Source of the DNA: a virus
Strand: one strand, 5' to 3'
Length of the DNA: 54,389 nucleotides
Virus record (IMG/VR): IMGVR_UViG_3300044623_001268
Coordinates: 1 to 54,389 of that record
The notes beneath the pieces were generated by a model, which worked only from the letters and a program-made list of their open reading frames with translations, made no database searches and was not told the DNA's origin. This document shows, one piece after another, positions 21,834 through 29,581 of the stretch. The position numbers and the translations under genes are program-made. Within the stretch, counting starts at the first letter, position 1. Every line of letters begins with the position of its first letter.

Positions 21834-22191
21834 GATTACAGAAGAAAATGCAAGTGGTTGTTGTCCAGAGTGTAAAATTTCATGGGACAAGGGTGATGCT
21901 ATGGAAACATTAAAAAGTAATCATCCTACTTTGTCTGAAGAAGATTTGTTGAAGCAAGCCAAACGATTATATAATTGGACACCAGAGAATCCTAGAAGAT
22001 TCAGTCATTTGCTTTTTATTGAAGCTTCTGATGGAGATTATAATTTTGATGGTGAAAGTGGTTATTACCAATGTCACAATTGTCAAATTGCTTGGTCTTC
22101 AGCTACTGGTGAAAGAACAGATATGTACAAAACGATATTGGACAAACATGATGAAATGAAGGAGTTGTTAAAAAGAGTTCTTAAAAAATAA
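21817..22191 (+). CDS. Zinc-ribbon protein
   Basis: 124 residues with two Cys pairs, CCPEC (about 15-19) and CHNC (about 86-89), fitting a zinc ribbon interrupted by a helical insert (KSNHPTLSEEDLLKQAKRLY). Overlaps the 21351 gene by 17 nt. Converges end-to-end with the HNH gene (stop to stop, 0 nt). Possibly DNA- or RNA-binding. Confidence 0.65.
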   Translation: MVEYYKITEENASGCCPECKISWDKGDAMETLKSNHPTLSEEDLLKQAKRLYNWTPENPRRFSHLLFIEASDGDYNFDGESGYYQCHNCQIAWSSATGERTDMYKTILDKHDEMKELLKRVLKK

Positions 22192-22824
22192 TTACTTTTT
22201 AGGTGGTCTTTTGGTTGTCGGTGCTTTGGGTTTCAACGCAGCAGCAAGTTTGGCTTTTGGATGAACTTTTTTAGTTTCACCAGCAATTTTTTTCTTTTTG
22301 GGTTTACGTTTATATTTTTTAACCTCAAATATCCTTTTTTTAAGCACCTTTAATTTTATGTTGTAAGGCTCTTTTTCAAGCATGGATATATCTAATTCCC
22401 ATTCGTGTTTAGAACGCTCTTTATGTAGCTCAAATGAAGCCACAATGTGTTCTAGGATTTGTTCTTGGTTCCATTTGTTTACCTTTGACATTTGCACGTG
22501 ACAAATTTTATCTTTACCCATAGCGATTGCTCGGCCAATATGTTTGGTAAGATGACATAGAGGGCATAGTGAAATTAGACCGATTAGTTTTTGGATATGT
22601 TTCTCGTCATCGTAGTGCCAGATTTCGTGGCATTCAACAGCGTGTTTGTAACCTTGGTTTTTGCCAGTATCACCACATATTTCGCATTTGTTATTAGCGG
22701 ATTCATACGATATATGTCGTATTTTATCCCATTCAGAAGGTTTAACAGTTGTTCTAACATTTGAGTAATGACATGTTTTTGGTATTAATTCAACAAGAAG
22801 TTCTTTTTTAGATTTTGCACACAT
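22192..22824 (-). CDS. HNH-type nuclease-like protein, paralogue A
   Basis: 210 residues. Residues about 46-105 carry CEICGDTGKNQG, VECHEIWHY and LISLCPLCHLTKH: two CxxC pairs and the H-E-I-W/H...H arrangement of zinc-bound HNH (beta-beta-alpha-metal) proteins. A helical region (130-170) and a very basic tail (KKKKIAGETKKVHPKAKLAAALK and onward) suggest DNA binding. It overlaps the 22808 gene by 17 nt. A shorter paralogue lies at 53800. It could be a freestanding homing-type or virion nuclease. Confidence 0.75.
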   Translation of the reverse strand: MCAKSKKELLVELIPKTCHYSNVRTTVKPSEWDKIRHISYESANNKCEICGDTGKNQGYKHAVECHEIWHYDDEKHIQKLIGLISLCPLCHLTKHIGRAIAMGKDKICHVQMSKVNKWNQEQILEHIVASFELHKERSKHEWELDISMLEKEPYNIKLKVLKKRIFEVKKYKRKPKKKKIAGETKKVHPKAKLAAALKPKAPTTKRPPKK

Positions 22825-23263
22825 AGAAATATTTTTTAAAGTCTTTCCTTTTTATTAAATATCCATGAGTTGCACTTCCGACATCACCAGCATCTTTAAA
22901 TATTGGGAAATCATTTTCTTGAATTAGTTCTTTTAGTTTATCAGATTTGATAAACCAAGCTTCATTTAGGTATTTGAAATAAGTAACGAACCAATCAGCT
23001 TGAGTAACGACTATACCAGAATCTTTACCTCTAGATTCAAATTCAATGAATATATTTCCAGTATCAAAAAGTGGTGCACATTTTACATCTGTTTTAATTT
23101 CATAAGTTAATTCAATACCATCTTTATCACACATTACGATATCGTATTTGTTGTCATCGTTTGATGATAAATATCTTAACCCTTTAGTTTCTAGGAAGCT
23201 AACAACAAACATTTCACCGTCATTTCCTAGTTTTAAGTCACTTTTAAAATCTAAATTTGCCAT
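22808..23263 (-). CDS. PD-(D/E)XK nuclease-like protein
   Basis: 151 residues. LGNDGEMFVVSFLETKG (12-28) is the first helix with a conserved Glu; KYDIVMCDKD supplies D41; LTYEIKTDV supplies E55 and K57, giving D-(13)-ExK. GNIFIEFESRGKDSGIVVTQADWF matches the fourth-strand and following-helix region of phage restriction-fold nucleases. It is first in a two-gene minus-strand unit with the HNH gene. A resolvase- or DNA-degradation role is likely from the fold. Confidence 0.75.
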   Translation of the reverse strand: MANLDFKSDLKLGNDGEMFVVSFLETKGLRYLSSNDDNKYDIVMCDKDGIELTYEIKTDVKCAPLFDTGNIFIEFESRGKDSGIVVTQADWFVTYFKYLNEAWFIKSDKLKELIQENDFPIFKDAGDVGSATHGYLIKRKDFKKYFYVCKI

Positions 23264-23357
23264 GTATAATTATAATGAAAAAATTACAAAAAATCAATGT
23301 TATTTATAATAAAATCTAATTAGTTACTTACACTTTATAAAAATTTTTAAAATTAAA

Positions 23358-23389
23358 TTTGTTTTATTAAAATAAATTCGATACCTTTG
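23358..23389 (+). promoter_or_regulatory. Promoter for 23406 gene
   Basis: TTTG, 20 nt, TACCTTTG; ends 1 nt before an ATG at 23391, so the next ATG at 23406 is favoured. Confidence 0.7.
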
Positions 23390-23405
23390 TATGAAAACAA
23401 ATTGT

Positions 23406-24023
23406 ATGAAAAATTTATTTATAAAATTATCGATAGTTGCAGCGGTTTTATTTACATTTGCATCTTGTAAAAAAGAATACCCATATCCTAGCGATGGTTA
23501 TCCAAAGAGTAAACCAGATTCATATTATTTATGGGATAGTGACACTACAAATAAAATAACGTTGTGGGGTAAATTTTTGGTTATTGATGCTGTTATGTAT
23601 GTTGACAATCATGAAACTGGTAAAAAAACAAAGTATAATCATTTTGATGCGACCAAAATAATATCTAGTTTGAGATGGGGTGGCAGTATGTTTGATATAG
23701 AAACGATAATTAAAGATTCAACAACTTACTCATTTTATAAACCCTTGAATTTCCCTGGTACTGGAAACTTTGTTTTGAATAGTGACACAACAAAACATTA
23801 TGGCGTAAGTTATATGGGTTTTAATAAAGCGATTGTTGAAGACCCCGTTTATGGAATGTCACAACAAATGTTAGGTGGTAGTTCTAGACCTTTTAGTGGT
23901 CAACTATTAAATTACGCTGATAAAACCGTTGTTATGCAAATACAAGAAATGGAAGGTAGTATTGATGGTTATAACTGTAGGTATTGGTCACAATTAACTC
24001 TTAAAAAGATTGAGACGTGGTAA
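23406..24023 (+). CDS. Phage-encoded lipoprotein
   Basis: 205 residues from ATG 23406. Basic start (MKNLFIK), hydrophobic core (LSIVAAVLFTF) and lipobox FAS-C (C21), followed by KKEYPYPSD. A charged stretch after the lipidated Cys is typical of Bacteroidota surface-exposed lipoproteins, though this one is basic first (CKKE). The remainder is beta-rich with many aromatic residues and no domain I recognise. Phage lipoproteins such as T5 Llp block the receptor after infection; a similar superinfection-exclusion role is a reasonable guess. Own host-type promoter. Confidence 0.7.
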   Translation: MKNLFIKLSIVAAVLFTFASCKKEYPYPSDGYPKSKPDSYYLWDSDTTNKITLWGKFLVIDAVMYVDNHETGKKTKYNHFDATKIISSLRWGGSMFDIETIIKDSTTYSFYKPLNFPGTGNFVLNSDTTKHYGVSYMGFNKAIVEDPVYGMSQQMLGGSSRPFSGQLLNYADKTVVMQIQEMEGSIDGYNCRYWSQLTLKKIETW

Positions 24024-24266
24024 TCAAATATTTAAAAAATTCTTTAAAACAGTTCTACTGGATTGTTCGTCACAGTAGAAAACTGTTTTAAGGATTTGAT
24101 TGAGTTGTAGTCTTAGTTGAATATGTGAATGTTCATCACTTAAAAAATAAGAAATTCCGTTGTCTAATATTATAGCTCGTTTGAAACGCATATTATCTTT
24201 GATTCTAGAAACTGGGTAATTCCTTTCTAGAAATTTCATCATCATATTTGTTTCGAACTGGTTCAT
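24024..24266 (-). CDS. Hypothetical protein, 80 aa
   Basis: MNQFETNMMMKFLERNYPVSRIK, then a helical C-terminus (IQLRLQLNQILKTVFY). The layout of an N-terminal helix ending in xxFLxRxxP is shared with the 24736 product. It abuts the lipoprotein gene tail to tail and follows a 33-codon gene by 2 nt. Confidence 0.6.
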   Translation of the reverse strand: MNQFETNMMMKFLERNYPVSRIKDNMRFKRAIILDNGISYFLSDEHSHIQLRLQLNQILKTVFYCDEQSSRTVLKNFLNI

Positions 24267-24268
24267 AA

Positions 24269-24370
24269 TTAAAACATTACAATGTCACCGACATGGTTGT
24301 CCCACTCATCTACAGTTGTTTCTATTACTAAAACTTCTGTTTCTTCGTCAATAATAATTTGTTTATTCAT
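24269..24370 (-). CDS. Tiny acidic protein, 33 aa
   Basis: MNKQIIIDEETEVLVIETTV then DEWDNHVGDIVMF. Strongly acidic beta-like peptide whose stop lies 2 nt before the next start, so coupled translation with the 24024 gene is likely. The reading frame and composition support it despite its size. Confidence 0.5.
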   Translation of the reverse strand: MNKQIIIDEETEVLVIETTVDEWDNHVGDIVMF

Positions 24371-24412
24371 GGTTTTTAACAGTATATAATATAAGTATAT
24401 TAAAGTTAATGA

Positions 24413-24739
24413 ATGTTTTATAATATGGTAAAATTTGATAATTATGTTTTCATGACAATTTGCGAAACAACTTCTGATTTATTCAAGAAGTCTCAATTTT
24501 CCACGTATATAAATTACTGCAAAACTCTTGGATTATCTTTAAAAACTGGGGTATTGGATAACTATGAAAGAGCTGATATAATAAAGATTACTGATGTTTT
24601 GGTTTTAATTTATGGGTTTGATGATGAAACTTGTGGTAAATACATTGCTAATTATTTTGCTTCGGATATTGAAAAGGTGATAAATTTTTACAAAGTAGTT
24701 TTACTTACTAGAGAACATTTTGCGTTGTCATTCAATTAG
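24413..24739 (+). CDS. Hypothetical protein, about 104-108 aa
   Basis: Two possible starts (24413 and ATG 24425, MVKFDNYVFM). Helical, with no recognised motif. Its last 4 nt overlap the end of the convergent 24736 gene. No good promoter seen upstream. Confidence 0.6.
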   Translation: MFYNMVKFDNYVFMTICETTSDLFKKSQFSTYINYCKTLGLSLKTGVLDNYERADIIKITDVLVLIYGFDDETCGKYIANYFASDIEKVINFYKVVLLTREHFALSFN

Positions 24740-25002
24740 ACATCAATAAAATCGTAAAAACTTTTGACTTTTATTTCACCTTTTTTATAGGCTATTTTTT
24801 TACCATCTAAAAATTCTTTAACTATTTCTAAAATAAAAAATTCTGATAAAGGAGGACAAAAAATTTGTTTTGTTAAATTCATGATTTTATCAATAGCTGT
24901 TTTTTCCGACCTTTTCTGACCACACACATAGATATAGATAACTGAGTGGTCATCTGGGAACTCACGAGTTAAAAATTTATTAATTAAAATTATGTCAGTC
25001 AT
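24736..25002 (-). CDS. Hypothetical protein, 88 aa
   Basis: MTDIILINKFLTREFPDDHSVIYIYVCGQKRSEKTAID. Weakly similar in arrangement to the 24024 product. No motif recognised. Convergent with 24413 and divergent from the thioredoxin gene. Confidence 0.6.
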   Translation of the reverse strand: MTDIILINKFLTREFPDDHSVIYIYVCGQKRSEKTAIDKIMNLTKQIFCPPLSEFFILEIVKEFLDGKKIAYKKGEIKVKSFYDFIDV

Positions 25003-25024
25003 TGATTTTTGAAATATGAATATT

Positions 25025-25034
25025 ATATTTATAA
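25025..25034 (+). promoter_or_regulatory. Late-type box for thioredoxin gene
   Basis: ATATTTATAA 28 nt before ATG 25062. Confidence 0.6.
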
Positions 25035-25061
25035 CTATAACAAAAATTAAAAATTAAGTAA

Positions 25062-25391
25062 ATGGCAGTAGAAGTAACAACAGAGAACTTTGAAAAAGTT
25101 TTAAAAGAAAAAAACATCACATTATTAGATTTTTGGGCTCCATGGTGTGGTCCATGTAAAATGTTAGGACCAGTTATTGATTCATTGTATGAAGACAACA
25201 AAGAAAAAAACGTTACAATTGGTAAAGTAAATGTTGACGAATATGGAACGATTGCAGCTAAATATGGTATTAGAAGCATACCAACAATAATCTTTTTAAA
25301 AGATGGTGTTGAAGTTGAAGGAGCCAAATTAGTAGGAGCCAAATCGAAAGGTGAATTTCAATCAGTGATTGATGATTTATTAAAAAATTAA
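25062..25391 (+). CDS. trxA: Thioredoxin
   Basis: 109 residues, full family length. The active site FWAPWCGPCK places the redox cysteines at 29 and 32; the cis-proline is in RSIPT (P74); the C-terminal FLKDGVEVEGAKLVGAKSKGEF strand and helix are normal. It should reduce disulfides in the host cytoplasm, for instance as electron donor to ribonucleotide reductase; T4 uses its own thioredoxin-like NrdC for this. It is transcribed alone between a late-type box and a terminator. Confidence 0.95.
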   Translation: MAVEVTTENFEKVLKEKNITLLDFWAPWCGPCKMLGPVIDSLYEDNKEKNVTIGKVNVDEYGTIAAKYGIRSIPTIIFLKDGVEVEGAKLVGAKSKGEFQSVIDDLLKN

Positions 25392-25421
25392 AAAAGAGGC
25401 CTAATTATCGGGCCTTTTTTT
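25391..25421 (+). terminator. Intrinsic terminator
   Basis: AAAAAAGAGGCC / GGGCCTTTTTTT. Confidence 0.85.
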
Positions 25422-25430
25422 ATGTACAAG

Positions 25431-25440
25431 ATATTTATAG
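25431..25440 (+). promoter_or_regulatory. Late-type box for 25443 gene
   Basis: ATATTTATAG only 3 nt before ATG 25443; a near-leaderless message is implied if it is the -10 element. Confidence 0.5.
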
Positions 25441-25442
25441 AT

Positions 25443-25775
25443 ATGAAAAAGAAACTTATTATTACTGAATCTCAATTTAACAGAATCATAGCTGAATCAA
25501 ACCAACATAGTAGTATGGTTAAGATTATGAAAGAATTTTTGGATAAGTCTTATGAACCGAATGAAAGTATTATGCGTGAGGGTGGAGAATATTTTAAAAA
25601 ACATATGGTTAAGGTTAAAGCTGATGAAGAAATTATTTCTGTGGAAAATTTGTATGAATATATGAAATATAAATTTGAAGCTGGTGATGAATTTACAAAA
25701 CAAGTAATAAGAGATTGGATGTTTAATAAAATTACTGACGATTATCAATTGTCTAAAAACGTTGCTGTGAATTAA
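25443..25775 (+). CDS. Hypothetical late protein, 110 aa
   Basis: MKKKLIITESQFNRIIAES is a short amphipathic leader of a type seen at the start of several late proteins here. The rest is helical and charged. No fold assigned. It is 5 nt upstream of the 25780 gene, so they form one unit. Confidence 0.65.
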   Translation: MKKKLIITESQFNRIIAESNQHSSMVKIMKEFLDKSYEPNESIMREGGEYFKKHMVKVKADEEIISVENLYEYMKYKFEAGDEFTKQVIRDWMFNKITDDYQLSKNVAVN

Positions 25776-25779
25776 TGAG

Positions 25780-26100
25780 ATGAATTTAAAGACTAAAATA
25801 AGATTAGTGTTAAGAGAACATTACGGTGAATTTAACACATACCTAGAGCACGAATATGAAAATAAGCTCACGGAAAATCTTATTATTGGTAACACAGAAA
25901 ACAAAATGGCTTGGGTGACCTACAATCAAGTCATGTTAGAATTTAAACACACTCTAAAAGATATGTTGAAAGTAAAGGAACTTCAATATAAATTAACCGA
26001 AAACTTAGACCCAAACGAAGTCTGTATTGAAATTATAGAAAATTTACAGATAAAAACCCCAGAATTAGAACGGTTATACGACAAAATTAGAAATTTCTAA
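25780..26100 (+). CDS. Hypothetical protein, paralogue of 26276 product
   Basis: 106 residues. AWVTYNQVMLEFKHTLKD then LQYKLTENLDPNEVCIEIIEN aligns with RWETYNLVVEVLTESTKN and IKYRLTDGEDPNKVILDIIDR in the 26276 product, so the two are a tandem duplicate. Helical; no known function. Confidence 0.7.
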   Translation: MNLKTKIRLVLREHYGEFNTYLEHEYENKLTENLIIGNTENKMAWVTYNQVMLEFKHTLKDMLKVKELQYKLTENLDPNEVCIEIIENLQIKTPELERLYDKIRNF

Positions 26101-26237
26101 CACATTAAAGTGTCTAATATTTGTTAACAAAAAGTTAACATTCATCAACACCATAATTTTAACTATAAATATTTATAAATCAATGGTTTACAGACTTAAA
26201 ATAAGTAAAATAAATTATGTTTTATTGTTAGTTTGTG
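26101..26237. other. Short intergenic region
   Basis: AT-rich; ACAC...GTGT mini-hairpin after the stop and GTTAAC motifs at 26123 and 26135. A second late-type box-like AATATTTATAA at 26168. Confidence 0.35.
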
Positions 26238-26246
26238 ATATTTATA
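26238..26246 (+). promoter_or_regulatory. Late-type box for 26276 gene
   Basis: ATATTTATA 30 nt before ATG 26276. Confidence 0.55.
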
Positions 26247-26275
26247 GATAAATAACTTTAATAAAATTTATATCT

Positions 26276-26617
26276 ATGGAAACAAAAAATATATTATTCA
26301 AATCTACTAGTGGCAACAAAACAAATTTAGATAAAGCTTACAATAAACATATTGTAAATGTTATAGAATCTTTGGATGAAGAAAAACAAGCTAGATGGGA
26401 AACGTATAATCTTGTTGTTGAAGTATTGACTGAGAGTACAAAAAATGATTACATGAGAGAAATAAAATATAGACTAACTGATGGTGAAGACCCTAACAAA
26501 GTTATTTTAGATATTATTGATAGAGAAATAGATAATGTTGATGGATTGGTTTGGTTTTTAAAAAGAAGAATTGAGGAGTATATTGATGAAGATTTTTTCA
26601 ATCGATTCTTGGTTTAA
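26276..26617 (+). CDS. Hypothetical protein, paralogue of 25780 product
   Basis: 113 residues; shares the WxTYNxV...(L/I)xY(K/R)LT...DPN(E/K)V pattern with its neighbour. The C-terminal part is acidic (REIDNVDGLVWFLKRRIEEYIDEDFF). Probably arose by tandem duplication within this phage or an ancestor. Confidence 0.7.
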   Translation: METKNILFKSTSGNKTNLDKAYNKHIVNVIESLDEEKQARWETYNLVVEVLTESTKNDYMREIKYRLTDGEDPNKVILDIIDREIDNVDGLVWFLKRRIEEYIDEDFFNRFLV

Positions 26618-26619
26618 TT

Positions 26620-26651
26620 GTTGATTATCTAAAAAAATTGGTGTATATTTA
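26620..26651 (+). promoter_or_regulatory. Promoter for 26666 gene
   Basis: TTG, 20 nt, TATATTTA. Confidence 0.6.
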
Positions 26652-26665
26652 CACTAAAAAATATT

Positions 26666-28078
26666 ATGGAGAAAATAAACGTTAAAGATAGATTAACATA
26701 TTTGGCTGAAACATTTGATGTGTTTGAATGTAATGGTGAAGATAACTCTGTTGATAAAAAAATAAAATTATTGGCGAAAGAAGGTTATACACCTAAAGTG
26801 ATATCTTCTAGAACTGGTGTTGTCTTGGCTATTTTATCTGAAAAGGTAAATGAGAAAGAACGTATTTCACAAAATATTAGTGTTTGTTCCAGTGTTTTTG
26901 CTGATATGATTGCTGCTGACCCAACTGATAACAAAATGTATCTTCAATGGATGTTGAATTTATTTGTTCGTTTATTAAAAAATAAAGAGAAAGATGATAT
27001 TGAGATGGCAACTCGTTTGGTTGTTGAGGATTTACCTCAAGCCAATAAATATTTGACCGTTTTTGAAGATAATAAAAGAAAGAAGAAGTTTAAAGAATTA
27101 TGCAAAGGTAGTTATGTTTTAATGCATGTAAGTGACCCAACTGATATCAACCAATACAAATCATTGTCACAGTTGTTTGATGCTGTTGACCCTTTTATTG
27201 AGAAGGAACCAAGTGCTTTGGAAAGAACACTACAAAAGTTTGTAGATATAGGTCAAGCTGAAATTCCAGTTAGAGATAGAAAATTTACGTTATTTGTCCC
27301 TAAAACAACTGAAGCAAATGTTGCGTTTGAAGACTTTGCTAACTGGTGTACTGCTAGAAAGGGCAACGGTATGTTTAAAAGTTATACTGATGGACATAGA
27401 AAGCCGAATGGAGATAAGTCTGATATTTATATAATAATACCTAATTTATTTTTTGAAGGTAAGACGAAAGAATTGTTTCAGATTCACTTTGAAACGAATC
27501 AGTTAAAGGATAGACAGAACGGAAGTAACGTTAGCATATTTGAGAACGTATTATCTGAAAGCGAAGGTATCACCAATTTCTTTTACAAGGAGTTGATTGA
27601 TATGGCCAAAGGATTTAAAAAAGGAATAGAGAATAACAAATATTTAGATTATTTAATAAAATTTGGTTTTGCTGAAAGTTTATTTGAATTGATAGACGTA
27701 GAAACACCAACGATAAGATTTATGACAAGAGAGATACCAAAGATGCCAGATATTAGTAAGTTTAGTAAACTAGACCAACTAATTATTTGCAATGCAAAGA
27801 TGCATGAATTGCATCCTTCAATTGGTAAATTAACCAATTTAGAAATGTTGGTGTTGACTGAAAATAAAATAAAATCGTTACCAAAAGAGATTGGGTTACT
27901 TAAAAACCTAACGTTTTTGAATTTGATTGGTAATCCGATTCAAGAGATACCTAACGATATCACCTATTTGGATAAATCAAATGGGGGTTCGTTACATAGA
28001 ATTGCAGTGAAAGAAGAGGATATAGGTCCAGAAAATTATCAAAAATTAAAGAAGTTATTACCAACTGCTTTAATATAA
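26666..28078 (+). CDS. WC-motif protein with leucine-rich repeats
   Basis: 470 residues. The N-terminal 200 are helical. Residues about 205-290 carry FEDFANWCTARKGNGMFKSY (WC at 227-228), IYIIIPNLFF and FQIHFETNQLKDRQN, a layout like the HC/WC core of PcfJ-type phage proteins. Residues about 360-450 are leucine-rich repeats (LDQLIICNAKMHELHPSIGK, LTNLEMLVLTENKIKSLPKE, LKNLTFLNLIGNPIQEIPND). LRRs bind proteins, so it may recruit a host target. Host-type promoter and own terminator. Confidence 0.7.
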   Translation: MEKINVKDRLTYLAETFDVFECNGEDNSVDKKIKLLAKEGYTPKVISSRTGVVLAILSEKVNEKERISQNISVCSSVFADMIAADPTDNKMYLQWMLNLFVRLLKNKEKDDIEMATRLVVEDLPQANKYLTVFEDNKRKKKFKELCKGSYVLMHVSDPTDINQYKSLSQLFDAVDPFIEKEPSALERTLQKFVDIGQAEIPVRDRKFTLFVPKTTEANVAFEDFANWCTARKGNGMFKSYTDGHRKPNGDKSDIYIIIPNLFFEGKTKELFQIHFETNQLKDRQNGSNVSIFENVLSESEGITNFFYKELIDMAKGFKKGIENNKYLDYLIKFGFAESLFELIDVETPTIRFMTREIPKMPDISKFSKLDQLIICNAKMHELHPSIGKLTNLEMLVLTENKIKSLPKEIGLLKNLTFLNLIGNPIQEIPNDITYLDKSNGGSLHRIAVKEEDIGPENYQKLKKLLPTALI

Positions 28079-28082
28079 AAGA

Positions 28083-28112
28083 TAAAAGGGACCCATTGAG
28101 GTCCCTTTTTTA
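28083..28112 (+). terminator. Intrinsic terminator
   Basis: AAAAGGGACC / GGTCCCTTTT with T run. Confidence 0.85.
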
Positions 28113-28141
28113 TTATAACAAGTTTTTAAAATAAAAATACG

Positions 28142-28651
28142 ATGAAATGGAAGAGAAATGACAAAGAGATTGGAAAACCAATATTGGAATATTTGGAAGA
28201 AATATTTGACAAAGAATTAGAAGAAGGTAAATTACTTAAAGTTTGTGTTGGTACTGACTCACAAAAAGTAGGTGGTGGTGAATATAAATTTGCTACAGTA
28301 ATTCTTATCACAACTACTGAAGATTTAGGTGGTGGTGTTATTGTTGGTCGTGGTGGTATGATTATATCTTCAGTATATAACCATACATTCAAACAACGTA
28401 ACAAAGAATTGGTAAACGAAAGAATGGTATTTGAGGTTGGTAAATCAATCGAAGTTTCATATGAGATTGCACCGTTGTTGGATTTGTATGAAATTAAATT
28501 AGAGGTACATGCTGATATCAATCCAGACCCTAAACACGAGTCTAACAAAGCTTTACAACAAGCTGTTGGTTACATTTTGGGTATGGGTTATGATTTTAAA
28601 GTTAAACCAGAAGCGTATGCTTCTTCACATGTTGCGGATAAGTTATGTTAA
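28142..28651 (+). CDS. DUF458-type RNase H-fold protein
   Basis: 169 residues. VCVGTDSQ (D39) starts the first strand of an RNase H-like fold; FATVILITTTEDLGGGVI follows; HADINPDPKHESNKALQQAVGYILGMGYDFKVKPEAYASSHVADK at the C-terminus matches the DUF458 / YkuK pattern, including conserved Asp and Lys residues. The fold suggests nucleic-acid hydrolysis, for example of RNA primers, but the activity of this family is not settled. Confidence 0.85.
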   Translation: MKWKRNDKEIGKPILEYLEEIFDKELEEGKLLKVCVGTDSQKVGGGEYKFATVILITTTEDLGGGVIVGRGGMIISSVYNHTFKQRNKELVNERMVFEVGKSIEVSYEIAPLLDLYEIKLEVHADINPDPKHESNKALQQAVGYILGMGYDFKVKPEAYASSHVADKLC

Positions 28652-28677
28652 AACTTTATTTTTATTCCTTGTTTATT

Positions 28678-28685
28678 ATATTTAT
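28678..28685 (+). promoter_or_regulatory. Late-type box for 28701 gene
   Basis: ATATTTAT 15 nt before ATG 28701. Confidence 0.5.
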
Positions 28686-28700
28686 TTAAAAGAACAAGAT

Positions 28701-28865
28701 ATGAAAAAATACTCATTAATAAATAAATCTGGAGACACAATAACAACAATAAATGCTGATAGTTTTGAAGAGGCAATTAATATATTTTGTTTTAGAAAAA
28801 AGTTTGATAGACATGTACTATTACACTTATTTGATGTTATCAGAGTTGAAAACCAAAAAAATTAA
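28701..28865 (+). CDS. Small hypothetical protein, 54 aa
   Basis: MKKYSLINKSGDTITTINAD then SFEEAINIFCFRKKFDRHVLL. Starts at the ATG behind the late-type box; a longer frame extending upstream is out of frame with, and overlaps, the DUF458 gene. Alpha/beta composition, function unknown. Confidence 0.6.
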   Translation: MKKYSLINKSGDTITTINADSFEEAINIFCFRKKFDRHVLLHLFDVIRVENQKN

Positions 28866-28895
28866 TAAACATATAAACTTTTTCTAGTTTATACT

Positions 28896-28904
28896 ATATT
28901 TATA
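28896..28904 (+). promoter_or_regulatory. Late-type box for 28938 gene
   Basis: ATATTTATA 34 nt before ATG 28938. Confidence 0.55.
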
Positions 28905-28937
28905 TATAAATAAGATTTTATTTAAACCTTAAAAAAT

Positions 28938-29156
28938 ATGTCAAACATGAAACAAGTTGCAAAGAAAACAGTTAAAATTAAAGAATCTGACTTAGTAGAT
29001 TTAATCGATAACATTGTAAATGAAGCTGTTGAAGTTAAAAAACAAGAGTGGATTAATGAACAAGCAAAAAATAACTCTAATAAAACTGCTGTTTTAGAAA
29101 GTAAGATTTCTGCTTTAGAAGTAAAATTTAAAACATTAACTGAAGGTAAAAAATAA
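28938..29156 (+). CDS. Small helical late protein
   Basis: 72 residues, Lys-rich, with VKIKESDLVDLIDNIVNEAVEVKKQEW, then a coiled coil (AVLESKISALEVKFKTL). The 'ESdLvdLI..Iv.Ea' leader resembles leaders of virion proteins of T4-like phages. Possibly a small head or tail component. Confidence 0.65.
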   Translation: MSNMKQVAKKTVKIKESDLVDLIDNIVNEAVEVKKQEWINEQAKNNSNKTAVLESKISALEVKFKTLTEGKK

Positions 29157-29174
29157 TTTTACCTTAAAAAGGTT

Positions 29175-29212
29175 AAAAAGTTAGGATGATTATATGTCGC
29201 CCTAACTTTTTT
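29175..29212. terminator. Bidirectional terminator
   Basis: AAAAAGTTAGG / CCTAACTTTTTT, 15-nt loop, between convergent genes. Confidence 0.8.
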
Positions 29213-29528
29213 GTGTTTTATAGTTATCAATTCTTTTAAGATAAGATTCAAAACCAGTGTCACCAGACATAAACCATTCTAATTCTTTTGCTCTAAATGC
29301 AGCATCTTTTAATATGGTTACTAGTGAATTAATTTCAGATAATATTTCTGATTTTTGTTCTGGTGTTGCATTACCAAGATAGTCTTTTTCAATCAATGGT
29401 TTTCTACCAAAACATTCTACAGACCAATCTTCAACCATGTATTTACCATCATTTTCAAATTCTCTTTCAATTTCTTCGGCTAAATCATCTATCTGATGAT
29501 ATTTATAATTGTAGTGTCCTCCGCTCAT
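29202..29528 (-). CDS. Conserved MSGGHYNY-family phage protein
   Basis: 108 residues. MSGGHYNYKYHQIDDLAEEIE resembles the start of a phage protein family of this size (MSGGHFDY...). The rest is helical (TPEQKSEILSEINSLVTILKDAAFRAKELEWFMSGD). No function known to me. Minus-strand promoter upstream. Confidence 0.75.
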   Translation of the reverse strand: MSGGHYNYKYHQIDDLAEEIEREFENDGKYMVEDWSVECFGRKPLIEKDYLGNATPEQKSEILSEINSLVTILKDAAFRAKELEWFMSGDTGFESYLKRIDNYKTQKS

Positions 29529-29544
29529 AATATTTTTATTTATA

Positions 29545-29576
29545 CAAAGGTATTAAAATTAAGGATTAAAAACAAT
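29545..29576 (-). promoter_or_regulatory. Promoter for 29202 gene
   Basis: On the minus strand: ATTG, 20 nt, TACCTTTG. Confidence 0.65.
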
Positions 29577-29581
29577 GTTTT

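Noticed and set aside
28509-28700. Upstream extension of the 28701 frame through the end of the DUF458 gene
   Set aside because: The extension reads out of frame through a conserved gene; a late-type box and ATG at 28701 explain the gene.
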